Below are positions 36,652 to 45,428 of a stretch of DNA of 64,000 nt, piece by piece. This DNA is from Natronolimnobius sp. AArcel1. Its GTDB lineage: Archaea > Halobacteriota > Halobacteria > Halobacteriales > Natrialbaceae. The stretch spans positions 248,001 to 312,000 of the forward strand of contig NZ_JAAKXY010000002.1 of NCBI RefSeq assembly GCF_011043775.1, given 5' to 3'. Each line of letters opens with the position of its first letter. The first letter of the stretch is position 1. A program made the translations under genes and the position numbers. The notes beneath the pieces were generated by a model. The model was not told the DNA's origin and made no database searches. It saw nothing but the letters and a program-made list of their open reading frames with translations.

Positions 36652-37380
36652 TTAGAGGGTCGTCGTCGCCTCGAGGGCGATATCGATTGCGCGGCCGACG
36701 TTGTTCTTTGCCTTTTCGGGCAGTTCGTCGTCTTCAGTGTCCGTCCCTTTCTGCGTGCCTTCGACGAGATTGCCGTCGACGGTACAGATCGCGCCAGAGC
36801 GAAGGCCCTTGCGCCGAGCGAGCGTGAAGACGGCAGCGGCTTCCATCTCGACGGCGAGCAAGCCGGCGTCCTCCCAGTTTGCGACGTACTCGTCAGTTTC
36901 GGCGTAGTAGGCGTCATCAGACGCGATAGGGCCGATCTGAACGTCCTCGTCGTTGGCCTCGGCAGCATCGACCAGTTCCGAGAGGACATGATAGTCGGGA
37001 ACGGCAGGGTACTCGACAGCCTCGTAGCGCTTCGTGGTACCCTCGTTTTTCGCTGCCCCAGTCGCGACGACCATGTCGCCGATTTCGATATCCGACTGGA
37101 GCGCGCCGGTCGTGCCGACGCGGATGAACGTCTCGACACCGACGTTCGCCAGTTCCTCGAGTGCAATCGCAGCGGATGGACAACCGATACCGGTCGAACA
37201 GATCGTCAGTTCGCGACCCTCGTAGGTGGCGTTGACGACCTTGTACTCGCGGTTCTCGGCGACCGTCTCGCTTTCGTCACAGTGGTCTGCGATGCGGTCG
37301 ACACGACCGGGGTCGCCCGGAATGAGTGCGATATCTGCTAAGTCTCCGTCCTCAACGAGCAGGTGTGGTTGCGTTCCCAT
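36652..37380 (-). CDS. udp: Nucleoside phosphorylase (uridine phosphorylase type)
   Basis: The product has 242 residues from MGTQPHLLVEDGDLADIALI. The NP-I family fold is shown by PGDPGRVDRIADHCD (phosphate binding), GIGCPSAAIALEELA, RVGTTGALQ and the nucleoside-binding AVEMEAAAVFTLA. It cleaves a (deoxy)nucleoside with phosphate to base and ribose-1-phosphate. An ATG at 37482 would add 34 residues without family similarity. The neighbouring PfkB kinase and deoC suggest a nucleoside-sugar catabolic route. Confidence 0.9.
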   Translation of the reverse strand: MGTQPHLLVEDGDLADIALIPGDPGRVDRIADHCDESETVAENREYKVVNATYEGRELTICSTGIGCPSAAIALEELANVGVETFIRVGTTGALQSDIEIGDMVVATGAAKNEGTTKRYEAVEYPAVPDYHVLSELVDAAEANDEDVQIGPIASDDAYYAETDEYVANWEDAGLLAVEMEAAAVFTLARRKGLRSGAICTVDGNLVEGTQKGTDTEDDELPEKAKNNVGRAIDIALEATTTL

Positions 37381-37495
37381 ACCTGCGCGTTCCGTTGGTG
37401 ACGAGAAAAAGGATTCGAGACCGAAGATGGAGTGTGCCCACGGTGGACCACCCCCAGTTGGGAGCGATACCCCACTTCCCAACGGGACGTCGCTG

Positions 37496-37795
37496 CTACT
37501 GTGACGTTATTTCGACTCGATCCGGGCTCACCGACACCGTCGCGCCGTCGACATCGAACTCGACGACTCGAACGGAGCGATCAGCGCCGGAACGAGTCTG
37601 TTCGAACAGTGCATCGAGGGCTTCAGGATCGACGTAGTCGTACAGCTGCGTGCTCGCTGCAGTGACGTCTTCGTCGTTGTATCGTGCCAGTGCCGTCGCG
37701 ACAGCGATACTTGGCGACTCCCCCGCTGGCCGGTCGTACGTAATCGGTCGACCATGCTGGCTATCGTAGGGCTCGCAGATCTTTCGTTCCGTCAT
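37496..37795 (-). CDS. HalOD1 output domain protein
   Basis: The product has 99 residues (MTERKICEPYDSQHGRPITY). The HalOD1 fold spans about 29-95: SIAVATALARYNDEDVTAAS, LYDYVDPEALDALF and RVVEFDVDGATVSVSPDRV. HalOD1 is a haloarchaeal domain thought to act as an output or small regulatory module. The ATG at 37795 avoids a long non-conserved extension. It lies between the phosphorylase and kinase genes on the same strand. Confidence 0.85.
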   Translation of the reverse strand: MTERKICEPYDSQHGRPITYDRPAGESPSIAVATALARYNDEDVTAASTQLYDYVDPEALDALFEQTRSGADRSVRVVEFDVDGATVSVSPDRVEITSQ

Positions 37796-37960
37796 ATCTC
37801 TCACACCGTCACGTCTCCGTGACTGTCTAGCTGAGAGGGCAACGTCGTCGCCCATATAAGTACCGTCAGACAACACCCGATGAGAAGATTTCCGGATCGG
37901 CCCGTACCGGTCGCTGTGAGTGTTCTCAAGCAGAATCTGTCGACACTCACTGTCACATCC

Positions 37961-38848
37961 TCACGAGTGCGGACGCAATCCAAGGAATCGGGCAACCGCC
38001 TGCGCCGCCGGTGCCGTTCGTGCTCCGCGCTCGCTCGCAGTCAGCGCTCCGCAGGCGTTTGCATACTCGAGAGCATCCTCGACGCCGGCACTGTCGACCA
38101 GTTTGGCGATGAAGCCGGCAGCGAACGCATCGCCCGAGCCGACCGTGTCGACAGCCTCGATATCGAAGCCCGCGTGCGTGTACGTCTCGGTCGGTGTATG
38201 CACGGCAGCGCCGTCTGCGCCGTGTTTGATGACGACGATCCGGTCATCGAACGGCGAGCCAGCGTACTCGTCCTCGAGCAAGGCTGCGCGTTCGCGGTCG
38301 TTCGCGAAGACGATGTCAGCGGCAGACAGCGCCTCGCTGTAGTCACGATCACTGAGTCGGCGGCCCGGATCGAAGCTGACGGTCGTGCCGGCGTCGCTCG
38401 CCGTCGTCGCAATCGCGCCAGCAGTTGCCGGACGCTGGCTCGTCAGATGAACGTGATCGGCGTCACGAACGCGACGCTCGTCGATGTCGTCCGGGCCGAC
38501 AGCCTCGTTGACGCCGTCGTTTCCGAGAACAGCGACCTCACCGTCGTCGTCGACGAGCAGGTACTTCACCGCCGTATTCGCACCCGCAACGACCCGAAGT
38601 CCGTCAAGCGAGACACCCGCCTCTTCGAGATCGCGGCGGGCAAGCAGGCCGTTTTCGTCGTCGCCGACGCTGCCGATCAGTCCGACATCGACCTCGAGAC
38701 CGGCAAGTGCGGCCGCGACGTTGGCTGCGCTGCCGCCACCCGAGCGATGCTGGTCGTAGATCGCCGCCTCACCGTCCGCTTCGGGGAATCGATCGACACG
38801 AAGCGTCACGTCCCAGTTGACGTGACCGGCTGTAAGCACCGTCTCCAT
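37961..38848 (-). CDS. PfkB family sugar kinase
   Basis: The product has 295 residues. PfkB signatures: the GGGSAANVAAALAGL sugar-binding region (about 37-51) and the C-terminal anion-hole motif DTVGSGDAFAAGFIAKL with the catalytic Asp. ATP-binding region: IVVIKHGADGAAV. Substrates of this family include ribose, adenosine and ribose-1-phosphate. Because a nucleoside phosphorylase lies 580 bp downstream and deoC about 1 kb upstream, ribose-1-phosphate or a nucleoside is a good guess, as in the pentose bisphosphate pathway reported from haloarchaea, but the sequence alone does not decide. Confidence 0.88.
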   Translation of the reverse strand: METVLTAGHVNWDVTLRVDRFPEADGEAAIYDQHRSGGGSAANVAAALAGLEVDVGLIGSVGDDENGLLARRDLEEAGVSLDGLRVVAGANTAVKYLLVDDDGEVAVLGNDGVNEAVGPDDIDERRVRDADHVHLTSQRPATAGAIATTASDAGTTVSFDPGRRLSDRDYSEALSAADIVFANDRERAALLEDEYAGSPFDDRIVVIKHGADGAAVHTPTETYTHAGFDIEAVDTVGSGDAFAAGFIAKLVDSAGVEDALEYANACGALTASERGARTAPAAQAVARFLGLRPHS

Positions 38849-38880
38849 TCATCGAATCGTCGTGGTCTGGAGAGAAAAAT

Positions 38881-39702
38881 CTAGCCGACCATGAACAGCA
38901 AGACGTTGTGGACACCCGGTCCCAGACCGACTGCCGCGATGAGCGCGAGGATCGTCCGGGCCTGTCGCGGTTCCTCCTCGACGTACTCCTTGAACAGGCC
39001 GAGGATCACCATCGCGAGTGCAACCTTGACCAGCACGAACAGCCAGCCGCCGCCGATGTATTCCGCCGTTGGCAACGCCTCACCCGCCTCGAGAATCATC
39101 CGTGAGACGGGGACTTCCTCGTGGGCACCGAGCAGATCGAATCCAATTGCGGTCGAGACGCCATCGAGTGCGTGGCCAAAAACGACGAGCACGCCGGTCA
39201 GACTCGTCGTCGCAGCCACGTCAGTAAACCACAGTCCGAGTGCGAGCCACGCCAGTGCGGTGACGATACCGGCGATCACGACAGAAATAACTGGGAAGAA
39301 CGGCTCGAATGTCCCAGCCTCCCAACTATCGAATAGAATAAGCAGTGTGAACATGGCGAAAAACGCCGTACCAGCGATTCCTACGACTCGCTCACTCGAG
39401 GATTGCAAGCCGCCGGCGTGGAGAAAGAGCCCGACAATCCAGACTAATCCCGCGACGGTCGCCGTCAACAAGTAGACACTCGGCGAGGCGAACAACACCG
39501 CGATACTATCGGGATAGGCCTCGAGACGATGCAAGACGTGTAACGTCGAGCCGAACATCATCCATGGCGCAAACGCAATCACCGTCCGATCAGTCACCGG
39601 CGGCTCGAGTGTCCACAACAGCGCGAGTACCCCCCCGAGTACGACGAGCAGTGGGATGAGGAGATACCATGGCGGTAACACGAACCCCTCTGGAACTACC
39701 AT
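38881..39702 (-). CDS. DUF63 family membrane protein
   Basis: The product has 273 residues starting MVVPEGFVLPPWYLLIPLLV. About eight transmembrane helices run through the whole length, with APWMMFGSTLHVLHRL near residue 50 and a DGVSTAIGFDLLG segment near 180, both typical of archaeal DUF63. Function is unknown. It ends 32 bp before the PfkB gene on the same strand, so the two are probably co-transcribed. Confidence 0.88.
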   Translation of the reverse strand: MVVPEGFVLPPWYLLIPLLVVLGGVLALLWTLEPPVTDRTVIAFAPWMMFGSTLHVLHRLEAYPDSIAVLFASPSVYLLTATVAGLVWIVGLFLHAGGLQSSSERVVGIAGTAFFAMFTLLILFDSWEAGTFEPFFPVISVVIAGIVTALAWLALGLWFTDVAATTSLTGVLVVFGHALDGVSTAIGFDLLGAHEEVPVSRMILEAGEALPTAEYIGGGWLFVLVKVALAMVILGLFKEYVEEEPRQARTILALIAAVGLGPGVHNVLLFMVG

Positions 39703-39834
39703 GTTTCTATTGGTAGCGACCACTGACTAACACTTTCCGATTACTGATACGGATTCCAGCAACTCCTGGCCGACCGTTTGCCACATCGCGTGAAGACCGG
39801 GCGGACTTTTGCCCATCCACCGAGTCGGTCTGCT

Positions 39835-40470
39835 ATGGACCGCACCGACCTCGCGCCGCTGATCGACCACACCGTCCTCGGACCGGAGACAACGCCCGCA
39901 GATATCCACGAGATTCTCGAGGCCGCCGACGAGTACGGGATGAACGCCTGTATTCCACCCTACGCGCTCGAGGAGGCGGCCGAGTACGCGCCGGATGTAA
40001 CCCTCGCGACCGTGATTGGCTTCCCGCATGGCCAAAACGACCACGACGTTAAACGCCGTGAAGGCGTCCTCGCGTGGAAAGCCGGCGCGGACGAACTCGA
40101 TGTGGTCATCAACATTGGCCGACTCAAAGCCGGCGAGGACGACGCCGTCCAGGCCGAACTCGCCGAACTCGTCGCTGCGGTGCCGATTCCGGTGAAAGTC
40201 ATCATCGAAACCGCACTCCTCACTGACGAGGAGAAACACCGCGCTTGCGAGGCCGCGGTCGAAGCGGATGCAACAATGGTCAAAACCTCGACCGGCTTTC
40301 AGGACGGCGGCGCAACACTCGCAGACGTCGAACTCATGAGCGACTACCTGCCCGTCAAAGCAAGCGGCGGGATCGGCAGCTACGACGAGGCGATGGCGAT
40401 GCTCGAGGCCGGAGCCGAGCGAATCGGTGCCTCGAGCGGGGTCGAAATTCTCGAGGGCGCACCGGAGTAA
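39835..40470 (+). CDS. deoC: Deoxyribose-phosphate aldolase
   Basis: The product has 211 residues ([20 protein letters not shown]). The Schiff-base Lys is in [15 protein letters not shown] and a second essential Lys is in [23 protein letters not shown] and [14 protein letters not shown] are family motifs. It splits deoxyribose-5-phosphate into acetaldehyde and glyceraldehyde-3-phosphate. The start ATG is about 28 bp after an ACTTTTG promoter element (leaderless). The stop codons of deoC and the convergent K+ channel gene are adjacent. Confidence 0.93.
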   Translation: MDRTDLAPLIDHTVLGPETTPADIHEILEAADEYGMNACIPPYALEEAAEYAPDVTLATVIGFPHGQNDHDVKRREGVLAWKAGADELDVVINIGRLKAGEDDAVQAELAELVAAVPIPVKVIIETALLTDEEKHRACEAAVEADATMVKTSTGFQDGGATLADVELMSDYLPVKASGGIGSYDEAMAMLEAGAERIGASSGVEILEGAPE

Positions 40471-41655
40471 TTACTCGGTCTCGCTCAACAGTCGCGACAC
40501 CACGGGCGACTCGTTCGACCCGAGCGCAGAGCGCACGAGCAGGTGCCCGCCCAGCTCCGCGAGACTGATGACGTCATCAGCACCCGCGCGCTCGAGTTTG
40601 CGCGTATTCTGGCGGTCGGTTGCGGCGGTGACGATGCGGATGTCCGGCCGGAGTTGCCGGGCGGTGAGGACGGCGAGCGCGTCTTCGGCGTCGTTGTCGG
40701 TGGCGACGAGAACGGCCCGCGCGTTCTGAATTTTCGCTCGCTTGAGCGGCGCTTCGTTGCTCGGGTCGGCAGTGAGCACCGGAATGTCGCGGTTCGAGAG
40801 TTCATCCGCCGCCGAATCGTCGTCCGTGACGACGACGAATTGGGTGTCCGCCGAGTGGAGTTCGTTGACGATCGGTTCGGTCAGATCCCCATAGCCGAGG
40901 ACCATAACGTGATTGTCGAGGAGTTCGAGTTCTGAGTCGGTCATTTTCCCGAGTGTCTTCGTAATTCGCGCCTGAATTGCAGGGCCGACGAGCGCCCCGA
41001 TAGCGATACCGAAACTCGCCACACCGAGAACCACGACGGACATCGTGAACAAGATTGCCTCCGGACTGGTCGGGCCGATATCGCCGTAGCCCACCGTACT
41101 CGAGGTGATCAGCGTAAAGTAAAATGCGTCGAGGACGGTGTCGATGCCGTCGAAGTCCTCCTGTAAGGCGTACGCCCCGAAGGTCCCGTAGGCCTGAACG
41201 CCGACGAGCGCGCCGCCGGCTGCGAGTTGGGTCGTCGTCAGCGCCAGCTCCTGATCGAAGCGATTTCGGGTGAATAGCAAGAACGGAAGCGAGAGCAGCG
41301 ACAGCGCGATCAACGGGAGCGAGTACCGATTGAGCTGCAAAAGTCCCTGAATCGCCGTCACCGGCAATAGAATGAGCGTCGCCCACCAACCGGCTCGCAG
41401 CCCGTGGCGCAAGGCGAGGGCGCTCCCGACCATCAAGAAGCCAGTCAGCGCGCCGGTAAAGCCGACAGCCTCCTGAACGGAGTCGGGAACGAAAGCGGCG
41501 AGCGGGCCGAAATCGGCGGCCTCCTGACTGATGTTGAGAACGCCCGTGACGACCGACAGCAGCGCAACGAGGAGGGCGAGTGCAATCGCGACGCGGACGG
41601 ATACCAGTCGCTTCCAGTTGTCTGGCAACCGCTCGAAGAGTGCCTCGCCGACCAT
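40471..41655 (-). CDS. Potassium channel with RCK (TrkA-N) regulatory domain
   Basis: The product has 394 residues. Four or more hydrophobic helices precede a pore loop, and the selectivity filter is STVGYGDIG near residue 190. The pore helix is followed by an inner helix (FTMSVVVLGVASFGIAIGAL). The C-terminal half is an RCK domain (VMVLGYGDLTEPIVNEL, GxGxxG-like with a Tyr) that binds NAD or ions, ending in the typical ALAVLTARQL region. The N-terminal extra helices resemble a voltage-sensor-like or accessory membrane region. It is probably a K+ efflux or uptake channel for osmotic balance. Confidence 0.9.
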   Translation of the reverse strand: MVGEALFERLPDNWKRLVSVRVAIALALLVALLSVVTGVLNISQEAADFGPLAAFVPDSVQEAVGFTGALTGFLMVGSALALRHGLRAGWWATLILLPVTAIQGLLQLNRYSLPLIALSLLSLPFLLFTRNRFDQELALTTTQLAAGGALVGVQAYGTFGAYALQEDFDGIDTVLDAFYFTLITSSTVGYGDIGPTSPEAILFTMSVVVLGVASFGIAIGALVGPAIQARITKTLGKMTDSELELLDNHVMVLGYGDLTEPIVNELHSADTQFVVVTDDDSAADELSNRDIPVLTADPSNEAPLKRAKIQNARAVLVATDNDAEDALAVLTARQLRPDIRIVTAATDRQNTRKLERAGADDVISLAELGGHLLVRSALGSNESPVVSRLLSETE

Positions 41656-41772
41656 ACACCTCTTGCAACCGCCAACGAATTAAACGCCTCCGACTTCGGC
41701 GGCGTCATCCTGGTTCGCACGCCAGACGTGGCAAACGGTAGCTACTTGCCCCCAGCACCGATACCGCCACCT

Positions 41773-42075
41773 ATGCCCACTGAGTGGAAACTGTTCGCCG
41801 ATCTCGCCGAACGCGCCGGCGAGAAACACATTCGCGTCGAGGCCAGCGCCGGCGACACCGTCGGCGACGCCCTCGAGGAACTGCTCACTGACCGACCGGC
41901 ACTCGAGGACCGCGTCCTCGACGAGGACGGCGAAGACCTGCGAACCCAGATCAACGTTCTTCGAAACGGAACGAACGTACTGGTCGAAGAAGACGGCCTC
42001 GAGACGGAACTCGAAGCGGGCGACGAGTTGGCGCTGTTTCCGCCGGTCAGCGGCGGGTCGGTTGAGCGCCGCTGA
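41773..42075 (+). CDS. samp1: Ubiquitin-like small archaeal modifier (SAMP1/MoaD type) with C-terminal extension
   Basis: The product has 100 residues. The beta-grasp fold is evident: MPTEWKLFADLAERAG, then TVGDALEELL, INVLRNGTNV and DELALFPPVSGG. In SAMP1 the chain ends at the Gly-Gly, which is activated by UbaA and joined to lysines or used for sulfur transfer. Here five residues (SVERR) follow Gly94-Gly95, so a processing step would be needed. The start ATG is the one nearest to the conserved domain. The stop codon abuts the stop of the convergent acetyltransferase gene. Confidence 0.85.
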   Translation: MPTEWKLFADLAERAGEKHIRVEASAGDTVGDALEELLTDRPALEDRVLDEDGEDLRTQINVLRNGTNVLVEEDGLETELEAGDELALFPPVSGGSVERR

Positions 42076-42984
42076 TTAGCGCTTCATCAGATCGACACCG
42101 AGTGCGAAATCCGGCTCTTCAGATACCGTTGCACCTGCGTAGGCCGCGTCAGTGACGTATTGTGCCGTCTCGGGAATGAGTATGCGCGTTCGATCCACCG
42201 TGAGCGCGGCCGCATCGCGAGCAATCGCCGCAAACAGTGCACGAGCGGAATCGACGTCGTCCCAGGCACCAACGCCGTACTCGGCCCAGCGAACGAGGTC
42301 GCCGTCGTCGTCCTCGCGTTCGAATGTCCGCACGCGATAGCTCGCCCCCGCGAGCCCGTCGTCGCCTTCAACTGCGAAGACGGCCGTCTCATCGGCAAAG
42401 CGCTCGAGGTCCGAGTGAGTGAGTTCGGAGAGCGCCCACGACTCGTCAGAATCGAGCGCCAGTCCCTCGAGTTCCGCGCGCACATCGCTGTGGGTCCAGT
42501 AGCGCCACGCTGGCGCAGGGTCGTGGCTGATCGACCGTGAGTCCGGTATCGTAGCGTCGACATCGGGTTCGACGTGAGCGAATCGAAACTCCGTGAGCGG
42601 GTCGAACCCACTCGAGCGCGAGGCGGCAAAGGAGGCCGTGTTCCACGAGAAAATCATAACGCGCCCGACCGTTGCGCCCTGCTCGCGCGCCCACGCGAAC
42701 AGTTCCTCGTTGAGGCGCTGGCTGACGCCCTGTCGGCGGTAGTCCGACGAGACGCGTAGGCTCTGGAACCAGGCTTCGTCGGGCGAGAGCATGACACCCT
42801 GGACAATCCCCGCGAGGTCGCCGTCAATCTCAGCGAGGAAGGTTTTCTTTCCCTGTCCGGGGTCGTCCTCGAGCCAGTCGTGGTAGATATCGGGCAGGTA
42901 GTCGCCGCCGCGGTCCGCCCAGATGTCGCTCGTCAGTTCACAGACGGCGTCGTAATCGTCGGGTGTCGCTCTGCGGATATGCAT
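42076..42984 (-). CDS. GNAT family N-acetyltransferase
   Basis: The product has 302 residues. The N-terminal GNAT domain (1-140) begins MHIRRATPDDYDAVCELTSD and has the acetyl-CoA binding loop VSSDYRRQGVSQRLNEEL. The C-terminal half carries a second, more divergent acetyltransferase-like region (about 165-295). The double domain is typical of haloarchaeal members. The acceptor substrate is unknown. Confidence 0.85.
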   Translation of the reverse strand: MHIRRATPDDYDAVCELTSDIWADRGGDYLPDIYHDWLEDDPGQGKKTFLAEIDGDLAGIVQGVMLSPDEAWFQSLRVSSDYRRQGVSQRLNEELFAWAREQGATVGRVMIFSWNTASFAASRSSGFDPLTEFRFAHVEPDVDATIPDSRSISHDPAPAWRYWTHSDVRAELEGLALDSDESWALSELTHSDLERFADETAVFAVEGDDGLAGASYRVRTFEREDDDGDLVRWAEYGVGAWDDVDSARALFAAIARDAAALTVDRTRILIPETAQYVTDAAYAGATVSEEPDFALGVDLMKR

Positions 42985-43076
42985 GTGAATGGAGTGGAGT
43001 GAATCAAATTTCGGTTGTCAGGTGTGTGTTGGACGATCAACAGCCGATACACAAGTCGGCGCGATGGCACTGAAGC

Positions 43077-44327
43077 CTATTCCCAGGGAACGGAGCGTTC
43101 CTGCAGTTCGCCCGCCAGCGAGGTTTGCATAGCCTCCTCGACGTTCTCACTATGTTCGAGCGCCCACATGAGTTTGACCTTCGCAGTGCCAGGGAGCGTG
43201 TCGCCGGCCTCGAGAACGCCCGCCTCGAGGAGGTCTCGACCCGTATCGTAGACCCGGTCACAGACCCGGCCCTCGAGACATTGGCTGGTCATGACGACAG
43301 TCGTCCCGTCGTTGATCAACTCCTCGATGCGCGGGATCAGGTCAGTGTGGACGTGCCCGAGGCCGGTGCCTTCGATGATGAGTCCCTCACTTCCCTCGAC
43401 GACGTCGAGGAACGCGGGGTCCATGCCGGGCGTGAACTTGAGCAGTTCGACGTCGCTCTCGAGGCTCTCCTCGAGTGCGAGGTCCGTCTCGCCGCGCTGC
43501 TGGTAGTCCCGCTGGAAGTCGACGGTTTCGGAGTCATAATCGACGGTGCCGAGTGGCTCTGCGCCAACGGTTTCAAATGCGTTGCGTCGGGAGGTGTGGT
43601 TCTTGCGGACGCGGGTGCCCCGGTGGAGTGCACAGCTGTCGTCGCTCTCGGAGGCGTGCATGCAGACGAGCACCTCTGCGCAGTCGCTCTGTGCGGCCTC
43701 GACGGCCGACACTGCGTTCATTACGTTATCCGAGGATGGCCGATCAGCCGAGCGCTGGGAGCCCGTAAAGACGATTGGAACGGGCGTCTCGAGCATAAAG
43801 GAGAGCGCGGCGGCGGAGTACTGCATCGTGTCGGTGCCGTGCATGACGACGACGCCATCAGCGCCGTTTTCGATCTCCTCGTGGACGGCCTGTGCGAGAT
43901 CCTGCCAGAGCGGCGGTTCCATGTTCTCCGAGAGGATGTTTGCGACGACGCGCCCGCGATAGTTTGCGCGACCGGCAAGGTCGGGAACGGCTCGGAGCAC
44001 GTCTTCAGCGTCGAACTGTGCCGTCACCGCGCCCGTGCGGTAGTCGACCGTCGACGCGATGGTGCCGCCGGTCGAGATGAGCGAAATGGTTGGCAGGTCG
44101 TCGTCGAACTCGATCTCGGAGGCTTCGTCGCTGCCTACCGAATCCGCACCGTCGATTTCGTAGACGTCCGACTCGAGCACGTCGATGTCCGCGTCATCGC
44201 GGTCGATACCGACGTTGTATCCGCCCTCGAGTTTGACGACGAGGTGGTCGTCGGTGCTCGAGGGGAGCAAGACGCCTTCGTACGTGCGATCCGCGCGGTC
44301 GACGCGAACGCGATCGCCTGGATTCAT
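43077..44327 (-). CDS. gatD: Glu-tRNA(Gln) amidotransferase subunit GatD
   Basis: The product has 416 residues. An N-terminal Tudor-like domain (about 1-80; GDRVRVDRADRTYEGVLLP) precedes an L-asparaginase domain with catalytic Thr in LISTGGTIAS and the second active-site Thr/Asp in VVMHGTDTMQYSA. SQCLEGRVCDRVYDTGRDLL is near the C-terminus. GatD releases ammonia from glutamine for GatE, which converts Glu-tRNA(Gln) to Gln-tRNA(Gln); gatE is not in this window. It is archaeal-specific and essential. It follows the small membrane protein gene by 52 bp on the same strand. Confidence 0.95.
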   Translation of the reverse strand: MNPGDRVRVDRADRTYEGVLLPSSTDDHLVVKLEGGYNVGIDRDDADIDVLESDVYEIDGADSVGSDEASEIEFDDDLPTISLISTGGTIASTVDYRTGAVTAQFDAEDVLRAVPDLAGRANYRGRVVANILSENMEPPLWQDLAQAVHEEIENGADGVVVMHGTDTMQYSAAALSFMLETPVPIVFTGSQRSADRPSSDNVMNAVSAVEAAQSDCAEVLVCMHASESDDSCALHRGTRVRKNHTSRRNAFETVGAEPLGTVDYDSETVDFQRDYQQRGETDLALEESLESDVELLKFTPGMDPAFLDVVEGSEGLIIEGTGLGHVHTDLIPRIEELINDGTTVVMTSQCLEGRVCDRVYDTGRDLLEAGVLEAGDTLPGTAKVKLMWALEHSENVEEAMQTSLAGELQERSVPWE

Positions 44328-44379
44328 GCGCCAGTGTTGCGCGCGGGCAGACTTGAAGGCACGCTTTCGGCGACGTCGA

Positions 44380-44583
44380 TCAGCCAGCGAAGCCGACGAG
44401 AATGAGTCCGATGCCGGTCAGAACGAGAACGGCGACGATCAGTGCCGTCAGCAGTTCAGCCGTCTCGAGTGCCTCCTCGGCAATCCCCAGTTTCGGGTAG
44501 AGACGGCGTGCGGCCGAGAGAAGCACAATCGCGCCGGCGAGTGCGAGCGCACCGAAGGCGACCAGTTCGACGTTCACTTGCAA
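44380..44583 (-). CDS. Small two-helix membrane protein
   Basis: The product has 67 residues (MQVNVELVAFGALALAGAIV). Helices at about 7-24 and 43-64 flank a segment RRLYPKLGIAEEALETAEL. No family is recognised with certainty. It is upstream of gatD on the same strand and may share its transcript. Confidence 0.6.
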   Translation of the reverse strand: MQVNVELVAFGALALAGAIVLLSAARRLYPKLGIAEEALETAELLTALIVAVLVLTGIGLILVGFAG

Positions 44584-44726
44584 CTCTACCAGCCCGCCCC
44601 TGATAAAGCATCGTCACGAGGCCGGAGTCGGTACGCCGCTGCGTTTGGTCACACAGCTCCGACCGGTAAACGTGATAGTAGTCTAACAGGGAAAGGTCCA
44701 TGGTCCCGGCCACCCTGCGTTGAGGT

Positions 44727-45419
44727 ATGAGCGACCGCACCGACGAGGTGACCGAATCCCGGGACGCCCGTTCGACCGACGACTTGCTCGAGGAGACGGA
44801 GCGCCTGCTCGAAGAGTCAGGGTCCGGGTCGGAGTCGGGAGCGGAGCCAGCGCCGGCAGACGCGAACAGGAACACGGGGACAGGGACAGAGACGGAGGCG
44901 GGTGCTGATACAGCGACGGATATCGGCTCCGACTCGTGGCTCTCCGATTCAGAGCCGGCCACCTCGGACGCCGACGCAACCAGCGAACCGAGTGAGTCGA
45001 GTGGTGGGCTCCGTTCGAAACTGCCGAGTCTTGGGCTCGGGTCCGGCCGCTCGAGATCGGTCTCGCCCGGTGAGTACTTCTCGCCGAAGGGGTTTCTCGC
45101 CGCTGTCTTGCTGCTTGGTGTCGGGATGTTCGCGGGCGGCGCAGTCCCGTTTCTGAGCACCATCGGCCAACTGATTGCGCTGTTCACCGTTGCCTTCCTC
45201 GTCGGACTCGTGACCTCGAAGCGCCGGTATCTCGAGATGACGACGGCAGGCCTGCTGGTCGGTGTCCTTGGCGCGTTCAACGACTACACGATGTTTATTC
45301 TGACGGGGTCGGGAACGACCGTCTTCTTCGTCGGCGCAGCGATTGGCCTCGTCTCGACCGTACTCGGCTACTACTTCGGACGCGACCTGCGCGATGGGCT
45401 GGCCCGCGATATCGAGTGA
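44727..45419 (+). CDS. Membrane protein with acidic disordered N-terminus
   Basis: The product has 230 residues. The first 120 residues are highly acidic, Ser/Gly-rich and disordered (EESGSGSESGAEPAPADANR). The C-terminal half has four hydrophobic helices, starting FLAAVLLLGVGMFAGGAVPF and ending GAAIGLVSTVLGYYFG. The arrangement resembles haloarchaeal hypothetical membrane proteins; a relation to DUF456 is possible but weak. It converges with the ArsR-type gene. Confidence 0.75.
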   Translation: MSDRTDEVTESRDARSTDDLLEETERLLEESGSGSESGAEPAPADANRNTGTGTETEAGADTATDIGSDSWLSDSEPATSDADATSEPSESSGGLRSKLPSLGLGSGRSRSVSPGEYFSPKGFLAAVLLLGVGMFAGGAVPFLSTIGQLIALFTVAFLVGLVTSKRRYLEMTTAGLLVGVLGAFNDYTMFILTGSGTTVFFVGAAIGLVSTVLGYYFGRDLRDGLARDIE

Positions 45420-45428
45420 AAATCGAAA

